Positions 39,601-46,642 of a stretch of DNA of 46,642 nt are shown here, in pieces. The notes below the pieces were generated by a model. That model made no database searches. It saw only the letters and a program-made list of their open reading frames with translations, and was not told where the DNA came from. Every line of letters begins with the position of its first letter. Positions within the stretch are counted from its first letter, which is position 1. Source of the DNA: Tannerella sp. (GTDB lineage Bacteria > Bacteroidota > Bacteroidia > Bacteroidales > Tannerellaceae); assembly GCA_031257565.1 (NCBI GenBank), contig JAIROL010000294.1, forward strand, positions 1-46,642. Direction: 5' to 3'. The translations under genes and the position numbers were made by a program.

Positions 39601-39742
39601 CAAAGAGACGCGGAGAATCCATATCGGGCAATAAATCCACGTTCAGCCGGTCGTAAGAAATCTTTCCCAGTAAGAGGATTGCCAATACAATCATACTTAT
39701 GGTAACATGATTTTTTACCGCAAAGGCGACTATTTTTCTCAT
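36611..39742 (-). CDS. RND efflux transporter permease
   Basis: 1043 aa; VKNHVTISMIVLAILLLGKISYDRLNVDLLPDMDSPRL; GMLVDNAIVVIESIF; GIAVNNSIILVGRINQL. Confidence 0.95.
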   Translation of the reverse strand: MRKIVAFAVKNHVTISMIVLAILLLGKISYDRLNVDLLPDMDSPRLFVEIEAGERPPEEIEKMFVENMESMAIRQSDVTQVSSVIKAGSARITVEYVQNKDMDEAFLDLQKAMSPFSRNTDIESVNITQHDPNTAPVVLVAMSHRSITDMAELRKMAESYIRNELIRLEGVAEVSLSGQELPVLTIKTDPYKLSAFGLTMEDISSRIEANNQSISGGRVSELGLQYLVKSSSLFTSEADFENLIVSYKSTEASATGTNAATGSSSSYSASSESNSKAPLYLREVATVKFENARPENIVRINGERCIGLSIYKEMQYNTVRVVDLIARQLGTIEQALPGYKFQVVGNQGTFIKQAIDEVKSSAVLGMVLAVLVLFVFLRRIGTTLIVSLSIPVSIIATFNLMYFNGLTLNVMTLSGLALGGGMLVDNAIVVIESIFRNHERGLSRNESIITGTSEVSGAVTASTLTTIVVFLPIVYLHGASGELFKDQAWTVAFSLISSLFVALLVIPMLYDKLSGRKNVKTETNSIRFKWYSDALSSLLKRRWMIIGISVLLLTGTIIFLPFVGTEFLPRSESRAFSISAKLPEGTRIERTNVVVSNLEYLINTISGDSLCTVYSHVGEGSSENEVFEGEHTAMMKVVLSKSSPLPPETVIARFVEATNNIEGLELAFKQEDNSLSSLFGDEDAPIVVEVKGEDLDEIAAITDEVLIRMEAIDGIYNIKSSMADGAPELIVSIDRTMAGINNITVSTVIEQLKQQLQGRDVGKMDYKGEMRDIVIKVPDVTVKDLQDIIIKNGNQEFRLREIATIESSLAPKEIFRRNQSRINKVLADKDAGKSLDKVAQQIRQAVREINLPANYSITVTGEEEKRQESMSSLMFALLLSVVLVYMVLASQFESLLHPFTILLTIPLALVGAILMFLITGTTINIMGVIGIIMLTGIAVNNSIILVGRINQLKTEKSLTDAIVQAGQQRIRPIIMTSLTTILALLPMSFNIGEGAALRSSMAIAVIGGLITSTLMSLVVIPCVYYVFERMKHRVNKTHPETEQ

Positions 39743-39786
39743 TTAATACGCAAACTTAAAATGTAAATAAAGTTATCATTACCAGC

Positions 39787-40839
39787 CTATTTAAGCGCCT
39801 TGACACGACTATTTTCACGCAATGTTTCGTATCCCCTGACGACAAGGTTATCATTTTCGTTCAGGCCTTCGGTTACCTGAATATAATCTTCATCTTCAAG
39901 CCCCGTTTTTATATTACGTACAATTGCCGTATTTTTCTCCACAATATAAACATATTTCCGGTTTCTGCTGGAAAGGACAACATCTTTCGGTATAATAATC
40001 ACACTATCAGCCTTATCGACAACCACATCGGCTTTTACAAACATTCCGGGACGTAATTTCAGACCTGTATTATCAATAGAGATTTTCCCTTTGAATGTAC
40101 GCGTTTCAATACTTATCGCAGGCGACAATTCGCTGATAACTCCCCGTAACGTATCCTCCGGCATTGTATAATGAGTAATATATACCGGTTGATTCGGTTT
40201 GATATATTCGATTGTACTTTCCGGAAGATTTATATCCATATACATACGCGCATAATCCATTATTCCAACCATCGGTTGCCCTTGTGCAACTCTTCCGTCC
40301 GTCGTATAATGAGGTAAAGAAACGATCACGCCATCGAAAGGCGCCGTAATATTCATTTTTTCAAGATTGAGGCGCGCATTATCAAGGTCATAACGCGCAT
40401 TAGTCACTCTCACTTCGGTATTACGCATTTCACTGAGAGTGACTCCGCCTTTCTCGTACAGCGCTTTTTGCTTGGTCTGCTCCTGATCCGCAATATCGAG
40501 CGTTAGTTTTTTAGACTCCAGCGCTATACCATTCTCATATTCTTTATCTTCAAGACGGATAATAAGCTGGCCTTTCTTAACCGTATCGCCTAATTTATAC
40601 GGTTTACCGGTTCTGGAGTTCGTCTGAAGTTTATACATGCCACTCATCTCGGAATTAAGTTCCACGCTGTATGTAGCCTGCGCCGTTCCGGTGGTATTAA
40701 TCAACTTGCTGATAGAGCCTTTTTTCAGTTCCTGTACAGATACGGGCGTTTCGATATCGTTCGGATTACTTTGTGGCTGATTGTTACATGCTGTCAGTAA
40801 AACAATCATTGCCGCGGATAATAAACTTCTGTATTTCAT
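39787..40839 (-). CDS. RND/HlyD-family periplasmic adaptor (membrane fusion) lipoprotein
   Basis: Lipobox LLTACNNQ; VKKGQLIIRLED; ITAPFDGVIVSLPHYTTDGRVAQGQPM. Confidence 0.93.
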   Translation of the reverse strand: MKYRSLLSAAMIVLLTACNNQPQSNPNDIETPVSVQELKKGSISKLINTTGTAQATYSVELNSEMSGMYKLQTNSRTGKPYKLGDTVKKGQLIIRLEDKEYENGIALESKKLTLDIADQEQTKQKALYEKGGVTLSEMRNTEVRVTNARYDLDNARLNLEKMNITAPFDGVIVSLPHYTTDGRVAQGQPMVGIMDYARMYMDINLPESTIEYIKPNQPVYITHYTMPEDTLRGVISELSPAISIETRTFKGKISIDNTGLKLRPGMFVKADVVVDKADSVIIIPKDVVLSSRNRKYVYIVEKNTAIVRNIKTGLEDEDYIQVTEGLNENDNLVVRGYETLRENSRVKALK

Positions 40840-40874
40840 TCTGTAAATATTTTAATTTTCAACCTTTGTAAACC

Positions 40875-42368
40875 TTAATCCTTGTTATCCAACTCTTTCA
40901 CCGGAACGATCGGCGCTCCTTTCTCAAAATCATAGAGAGAAAGAATCTTCAGATTCAACAGTTCTATTTTATAATTGATAAGCGTCTGCGAGTATGTAAT
41001 CTTTTTGTTGGAAAGCTGTGTCTGAAACTGACTGATTTCCATACCCGTAAGATCGCCTTCACGATATCTTGTCAGATTCAGGTCGTAAGTAAGCTGCGCG
41101 TTACGGACATTCTTCTCCGCTATACTTATTTGTGTGCGAAGATTTTCCAGTCTGCGCCATACCTGACGAATATTCAGTTCTATATCAATTTTTTCGTTTT
41201 CATGCTGCAACTTAGCGATTGTCCGGGCTGTCTTTTGCGCTCTCACGCGCGCCTTTTTTTCTCCCCAGTCGAATATCGGAACCGTAAAGCTTACGGTAAC
41301 TCTCGGATTCTGGGTCGGATTATCATATATATTCGCAAACTTTTCATGATCGCCGATGATACCGACCGACAGAGAGACGTCTCCCTTAAATTCGCTAAGA
41401 CCCTTCGTTTGAATCATCTGTAAATCGGAAAGTTCTATATCTATCTCACGCTGACGCAGTTCCATTCGCGAATGCAATCCGCTTTGAACAGCCTGATCCA
41501 GATTAATAGATACCGGATCCACTTTGATATCCGCCTTCACATTTATACTTTGACTAAGCGACATACCTAACGTTTGTTTCAGTTCATCTTTCGCATTCTC
41601 AAGCGTAACAATACGCTCTTCCACAGAAGATTGCGCAGTGGCAAAATTTACTTCCGCCTGATAAAGCTCCTCCTTTGCCGACAAATCCGCTTCTACTTTA
41701 TTTTTGATTATCTCATAGCTCTGCTTTGCATTTTCATATTCCTCATGGCTTATTTCCAGGTTACTCTGAGCCATATAAACGGCATAGAACTGATTGGTAA
41801 TACTTCTCTCCGTATTAAGACGTTGCAAAGCATAGCTTATTCCCGCATTTTCATAATCATATTCTATCCGTTTGAGTTCCATTTTGCGACGGTTATACGT
41901 AAAAATAGGCTGATTAAGACGAAGATAAAGATCATTGCTGAAAGCTTTATTGCTGTTATCTGCGCCTTCGACCGTAGATTGATTATCCTGCCATCCGAAC
42001 GTATTGATTAGAGAAATCTCTCCGTCCGTAAACAGGATCGGTTGCGTAACCTGAAACGTACCGCTTGAATTAAACCGCTCATTCGTATACCATTGCGACA
42101 AACGATTATCAAAACTACGCGTCTTGGTATAACCGACAGGATTGAGGTTGAGCGAGAACTGCGATTTCAGGGACGCCCGCTGCGCAACAAGATTCTGCTG
42201 ATATCTCTCCAGATTCAACTTTGAAGTTATCAGCGTCGGATTATTTTCTTCCGCTATATCCAACGCCTGCTCTATTGTAATCGATTCCTGTGCGAACGAG
42301 AACAATGGTAATCCTGCAAGAAGAATTATTGCGCAGGCCAATTTTACCCATAACTGTCTATTTTTCAT
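40875..42368 (-). CDS. TolC-family outer membrane efflux protein
   Basis: ITIEQALDIAEENNPTL; paired coiled-coil repeats; YDLNLTRYREGDLTGMEISQFQTQL. Confidence 0.92.
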   Translation of the reverse strand: MKNRQLWVKLACAIILLAGLPLFSFAQESITIEQALDIAEENNPTLITSKLNLERYQQNLVAQRASLKSQFSLNLNPVGYTKTRSFDNRLSQWYTNERFNSSGTFQVTQPILFTDGEISLINTFGWQDNQSTVEGADNSNKAFSNDLYLRLNQPIFTYNRRKMELKRIEYDYENAGISYALQRLNTERSITNQFYAVYMAQSNLEISHEEYENAKQSYEIIKNKVEADLSAKEELYQAEVNFATAQSSVEERIVTLENAKDELKQTLGMSLSQSINVKADIKVDPVSINLDQAVQSGLHSRMELRQREIDIELSDLQMIQTKGLSEFKGDVSLSVGIIGDHEKFANIYDNPTQNPRVTVSFTVPIFDWGEKKARVRAQKTARTIAKLQHENEKIDIELNIRQVWRRLENLRTQISIAEKNVRNAQLTYDLNLTRYREGDLTGMEISQFQTQLSNKKITYSQTLINYKIELLNLKILSLYDFEKGAPIVPVKELDNKD

Positions 42369-42447
42369 AATCTTTCATTTTAAAAATACGCTATACTTTT
42401 TTCTTGCTGAAAAAGTATCAAAAAAGCAAGACTTTGCGTACTTCGCA

Positions 42448-45400
42448 TCATCTTCTCACGATCTTTACCGCATCAGCCACTACGGAGCGCAATTTACAAT
42501 CATTTGTCAAAATAACTCTTACCGTATCCTGACTAAAGTAGTAGGTTCCCAAAAGCCCCCAACCTTCATCCGAACGCCTGAGATCAATATATGCGTGTTC
42601 CTCATCTTCGTCGTATTTCACCGTGAAATGGTATTCCGTATCTCCGTTTCCGCCACGATCGCCTCCGCCTCCGCCTCCGCCTCCGCCTCCGCGACGTCCC
42701 CTACGAACATCCTCCTGCTTATATACATAATAATACAAATCATACTGTCCTGCTACAGGAACAGGTATTTTCCAGGTTGCGCTCTGACTTCCGCTACCGC
42801 TCTTAATAACATAGGCGGAACGAACATGCGTACCGTAATACTTATCGTTTGTCGTCAACGTCCACTGCAATGGCGGACGCCAGTTTGAAATGCCGGAATA
42901 ACGGAACGAGTTATCGTCAACCTGGTCTAACCATCTCGGCAAAAGTCCGACGACGTCCGGCTCCGACAATACAAATAACAGGGAATCTTCATTATCGACA
43001 ATGATCTCTCCCGGAATGTTGTATGAAACATGCTGAAGAACAAAATCCCTTTCCTCGTCAATCGGTTTGTTTCGTTCGCGTATAATATTGCTTACAGGCA
43101 GATTGACGAGGTTCGGCAGATTAGCCGATATCAATGTATTTACGTTTATATTACGCGGAGCTTCATCCCAGACGGAAACAAGCCGCTTCGTTTCATGGGC
43201 GGCAAAAGAAACTTTGCGTTTTGCCCGCGGATCATACACATCGTTACGTCCTCCGATATTTGTTTCGACATTGATAACGCCGTCATTATCGGAGTCATTC
43301 GTAATCTGTAATTTCACCACATAGACTTCCTTATCGCGGTTAGAGATATGCGTTACTTCAGGCGCTCCTACAATATATACAGGAAGAGGGGTCGGATAAT
43401 TCCATGCTTCAAGAGGCGTAATTAAATCCTCCCCTGCAATCGCGCCCATTGTGTCAAGCAGATTTTCAAACCGAAGATTGGTAAATATATTTCGCTGCAA
43501 AACAACTCGCAGCGAATCGCGATATTCTTTGTAGCCGATATTCCGCTCTGCCGGAGCAAACAGATAATTAGCTTTCAGCGATATCACATTATCCAGCAAA
43601 TCACGCTGTTCCGTATCAGACAATAACTCTTTGAACGGACGCTGTTCCATCAACAGATTGGCCTTTTCATTATTACTTATCCCATTCATTTGTCTTATCC
43701 AGGTATTATTATCGGATTTATCCTGCAGATAAAGCTCTATCAGACGATTGGCTATAGGCCACTCCGACGAAAATATATTGTATCTGAAATTATATAACTG
43801 CGGAAATACAAAATAAGGATTAGCCTTTACCGTAACATTAACGGAACCGCGTTCCTGCGACCAGTTAAAGTCGCTTTCCGTACGCTGAAACGTCCACATA
43901 AAATTGTTCAACGCACGTATAGCTGCCTCATCATCACTAATATCCTGTCCGTTCCATTTGGCCCATCGCTTTTCATTCTTCACCCTTTTAACCACATCCG
44001 CATTATCAAACAGACAACCTTTTTCAGGAAACAGGATCATTTCCGGTTGCATTTTTTCCTGCGCCTGCGTCCATGTCCGGACATAGCTATAAAACTGCAC
44101 CGGCGTTTCCACTAAAGAAAAACGATTGAATGAATAATCCAGCGAATAGGCGCTTTCCAGCGAACGTCTACGCTCCCTGATTTGCGCGGGAATCGTGTCC
44201 ATAATAGAGTCAAAAGCAGACGTAAAATAATCATGCCCTTTCAGATGCCAGATACTGAATAAAGTACTGTCTACATCTATGCACTTTTGTTCGTAATCGC
44301 CTATAATCAGCGTTATCGAGGGGGACGGAAAGTCCGTTTCAAAAATGAAAAGACTGTCCTTCGTTTCCGGAACGACCGGCGCTTCTTCATCATTTATCTC
44401 ACGATTTCCGATATCATCCCTTTCCGTATCTCTGTGCGGAGCTATATCCTGATTTTCGTCAACGGCATGTTCTATTTTTCCGGTTTCACTTCCTTCCATG
44501 TTCACAGAGCGCTCTCTCCTTTCTCCTCTTTCGGAGCCGCTTTCCGCATTTCCTCCCGGCGTCCGTCCTTCCCCTCTTCTTGCGCCCCCTTCCGGGCGTT
44601 CTTCCTCTCTTCTTGCGCCTCTTGCGCCCCCTTCCGGGCGTTCTTCCTCTCTTCTTGCGCCTCTTTCAGGAAATCCATCTTCTCTTCTTGCGCCCCTTTC
44701 CGGACGTCCTTCCCCCCTTCTTACGCCTCTTTCAAGACGTCCTTCACGAGGCGAGCCGCCGCTTCTTTCTCCACCGCCTCTACGCGCTCTGCCGTCACCG
44801 CTCTCCGAATCGCGAGCCGTTTCCCCTTCCGGCCTCTTCCGGTCTGAAACCGCCAGATCTTTTCTGCCGGAGATCGTATCAAGCGCTCCGATAGAATCAC
44901 TTCTTTCTTCCCCTGCAGGTTTTTCCCGCGTTCTTTTCGGGCGACCGGTCCGGGCAACAACAGGTTTCTTTGCCGGAGGCCATTTCTGCGTCCCCTGCGA
45001 CAACGCTTTAAGGCCATTGATCGTCTTCACCGTCAAACGAAAATGACTGAAATAAGCCTGCTGCCAATCCGGGCTATCGCTACTGTATGAAGTTCCGGGA
45101 CGAGGATACCAATAGGTTTCGGGCGTAAAAAGCAGATAATTAGCGCTCTGAAAACTGTATTTTTTATCTATACGGAACATGTTGTTCGAATATTCCTGTT
45201 GCAGTATTTCAGCAGGAATATCCAAATAACAGAAGATATCGTCTATGCGTCCGTCATATTTCATTGTAAATAACGCCGTATCGCCTTTTAGCAGATTACG
45301 ACCGAAATCAATAAGGATAATCTGATGCTCGCGATCAAACGACAATTCTTTTTGATTGTCTCTTATTTCACGCAACAGCAATGACGGGTTCAGGCAAAAA

Positions 45401-46413
45401 GCGAAAACCGGCGAAGACTCCAAAGCCACCCCTTTCATGACTACTTCCGCCGAAATCATTTCAGGATGTTGTTCTACGGATATATCATAATGATCTATAA
45501 TCATCTTCGGCAAATTCACGTATTTATTATTAACTTCCGTATATAAATTCCGCATTTTAGCTTCCTCCAATATGGAGCTGACATGATTATAAGCAGCGAT
45601 ACATCCTGCCAGAATAAAGCAAAATGACAAAACAAGCCAACGATAACGACCGTATTTCGTATTCGGCAACCTTCGGAATAAAAATATGGAGATACAAATA
45701 AATCCTAAACCAAGCAAAAGATAGATTAAACGATGGTTTATCAATGCCGCCCAATTGGTAAAACCCACCATTGAAGACTTAACCAGCGGCAGGTTATATA
45801 CCATATAATCAAAAAGATAATAAAACTTATCTTCTATATAAAACAGCGTTAAAGCGATATAACCTAATAGAATGACAAATGTAATAGCCTGATTTTTAAT
45901 AATAAGCATCAAACTCACCGACAATCCGAATATATAGATCAAGGTAGGAACACATATCAGGAAAAAGTAAACGATATAGGCTGCCCAGTCGACAGACACT
46001 CCTGAAGCAAGATTAAAAATAACAACGATTACAATAATAATCAGGTCAAGACGAAAAAAAACATTCATATTCCCCCATATCTTTCCGATGACATATTCGG
46101 CATTACTAAGAGAGTGAACATAAAAGACTTCGGATGTATCAAGCTTTTTGTCGGACTTCAGAAATTCCGAAGATAAAAAGACCGCAATAATTGCCTGTCC
46201 GGTATTCAGAAGTAACAGGTTTACATATGGAATATTAGAAGGTAAAGCTTTCATTAACCAGAAACCGCCGGCATCTCCGGATATTAATACCGCGAAGTTA
46301 AAAATGCACAAAAACAATACGGCCAGTATAAGAAATACCCTGTAGAACCAGCTTCTCATCAAAAGCTTACTCTCATACTTCGCAACAGAGCGTACATTAC
46401 CTGATACCGACAT
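42448..46413 (-). CDS. ABC-2-like permease with large periplasmic M1-like (no HEXXH) region, Arg/Glu/Gly-rich insert and golvesin-like C-terminal domain (1321 aa)
   Basis: N-terminal ABC-2-type TM block; central ILIIGDYEQKCIDVDS...LKGHDYF...PVQFYSYVRTWTQAQEKMQPEMILFPEKG as in Bacteroidota permease/M1-type proteins; C-term GWGLLGTYYFSQDTVRVILTND...VVADAVKIVRR. Confidence 0.8.
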   Translation of the reverse strand: MSVSGNVRSVAKYESKLLMRSWFYRVFLILAVLFLCIFNFAVLISGDAGGFWLMKALPSNIPYVNLLLLNTGQAIIAVFLSSEFLKSDKKLDTSEVFYVHSLSNAEYVIGKIWGNMNVFFRLDLIIIVIVVIFNLASGVSVDWAAYIVYFFLICVPTLIYIFGLSVSLMLIIKNQAITFVILLGYIALTLFYIEDKFYYLFDYMVYNLPLVKSSMVGFTNWAALINHRLIYLLLGLGFICISIFLFRRLPNTKYGRYRWLVLSFCFILAGCIAAYNHVSSILEEAKMRNLYTEVNNKYVNLPKMIIDHYDISVEQHPEMISAEVVMKGVALESSPVFAFCLNPSLLLREIRDNQKELSFDREHQIILIDFGRNLLKGDTALFTMKYDGRIDDIFCYLDIPAEILQQEYSNNMFRIDKKYSFQSANYLLFTPETYWYPRPGTSYSSDSPDWQQAYFSHFRLTVKTINGLKALSQGTQKWPPAKKPVVARTGRPKRTREKPAGEERSDSIGALDTISGRKDLAVSDRKRPEGETARDSESGDGRARRGGGERSGGSPREGRLERGVRRGEGRPERGARREDGFPERGARREEERPEGGARGARREEERPEGGARRGEGRTPGGNAESGSERGERRERSVNMEGSETGKIEHAVDENQDIAPHRDTERDDIGNREINDEEAPVVPETKDSLFIFETDFPSPSITLIIGDYEQKCIDVDSTLFSIWHLKGHDYFTSAFDSIMDTIPAQIRERRRSLESAYSLDYSFNRFSLVETPVQFYSYVRTWTQAQEKMQPEMILFPEKGCLFDNADVVKRVKNEKRWAKWNGQDISDDEAAIRALNNFMWTFQRTESDFNWSQERGSVNVTVKANPYFVFPQLYNFRYNIFSSEWPIANRLIELYLQDKSDNNTWIRQMNGISNNEKANLLMEQRPFKELLSDTEQRDLLDNVISLKANYLFAPAERNIGYKEYRDSLRVVLQRNIFTNLRFENLLDTMGAIAGEDLITPLEAWNYPTPLPVYIVGAPEVTHISNRDKEVYVVKLQITNDSDNDGVINVETNIGGRNDVYDPRAKRKVSFAAHETKRLVSVWDEAPRNINVNTLISANLPNLVNLPVSNIIRERNKPIDEERDFVLQHVSYNIPGEIIVDNEDSLLFVLSEPDVVGLLPRWLDQVDDNSFRYSGISNWRPPLQWTLTTNDKYYGTHVRSAYVIKSGSGSQSATWKIPVPVAGQYDLYYYVYKQEDVRRGRRGGGGGGGGGGDRGGNGDTEYHFTVKYDEDEEHAYIDLRRSDEGWGLLGTYYFSQDTVRVILTNDCKLRSVVADAVKIVRR
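42661..42690. repeat. (GCCTCC)5 hexanucleotide microsatellite encoding Gly10
   Basis: gcctccgcctccgcctccgcctccgcctcc. Confidence 0.95.
44580..44666. repeat. 42-bp in-frame tandem repeat inside Arg/Glu/Gly-rich coding insert
   Basis: ttgcgcccccttccgggcgttcttcctctcttcttgcgcctctt at 44580 and 44622; diverged copies flank it. Confidence 0.9.
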
Positions 46414-46424
46414 CTTTTTGCTTA

Positions 46425-46642
46425 TTAATCATTAATCCAGCGATCCAATTTTTTTTCCATATAATAAACATATGCATGTTCCAGATTCGGGGGATAGGGT
46501 TCCGCATCATAATCTTTTATTTCATCTGCTACTACCTGTACTTCCCAACCCGTACCGGAGGGTATCGTCGATATAACCGGATACTTTTTGTCTACAAGAG
46601 GCAAATCGTCCCCGCTTACTTTCATTCTCCACACTTTGCTTT
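46425..46642 (-). CDS. C-terminal fragment of an ABC transporter ATP-binding protein (5' part beyond window)
   Basis: Frame open to the window edge; tail ...PNLEHAYVYYMEKKLDRWIND resembles C-termini of ABC ATPases and of the fused ATPase in 31892..36586 (ANLEDAYLCLL). Confidence 0.6.
   Translation of the reverse strand, partial: SKVWRMKVSGDDLPLVDKKYPVISTIPSGTGWEVQVVADEIKDYDAEPYPPNLEHAYVYYMEKKLDRWIND

Noticed and set aside
44287-45046. Plus-strand ORFs (186, 182 and 104 aa) opposite the Arg/Glu/Gly-rich insert
   Set aside because: Shadow ORFs from the repetitive, GC-rich coding region on the minus strand; Ser/Pro/Leu-rich with no family signal.
42448-46413. Active M1 aminopeptidase
   Set aside because: No HEXXH motif found in the translation, so only M1-like similarity is claimed.

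Overview
46.6 kb of what looks like a Bacteroidales-type (Bacteroidota) chromosome, judged from recurring TTTG-N19/20-TAnnTTTG promoters, the Na+-NQR operon, a T9SS plug protein and Gfo/Idh/MocA + DUF1080 genes. The first ~31 kb is mostly housekeeping: M16 peptidase, two DUF1080 proteins, two Gfo/Idh/MocA oxidoreductases, an outer-membrane beta-barrel protein, proC, a C1-family aminopeptidase, apbE, hemW, a zeta-toxin-like kinase with a small overlapping partner, a DUF5606 protein, a short glycosyltransferase/methyltransferase island next to a truncated ferredoxin gene, nqrABCDEF, an MltF-like lytic transglycosylase and rlmD. The last ~15.5 kb is a single-strand gene run that mixes ABC and RND export parts: ABC ATPase tail, a 1321-aa ABC-2-like permease with a large periplasmic/golvesin-like region, TolC-like OMF, membrane-fusion protein, RND permease, a 1564-aa RND permease fused to an ABC ATPase, and an ABC-2-like permease. 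The strongest leads are (i) the RND-ABC fusion and its hybrid operon, (ii) a 93-bp tandem duplication carrying two 22-aa ORFs in the proC leader, (iii) an 85-bp tandem repeat that multiplies a consensus-like promoter plus a palindrome upstream of the T9SS plug gene, (iv) a zeta-toxin/small-ORF pair, and (v) a probable frameshift at a G6/C6 tract in the island methyltransferase. All family assignments were made by reading the translations; no database search was run.
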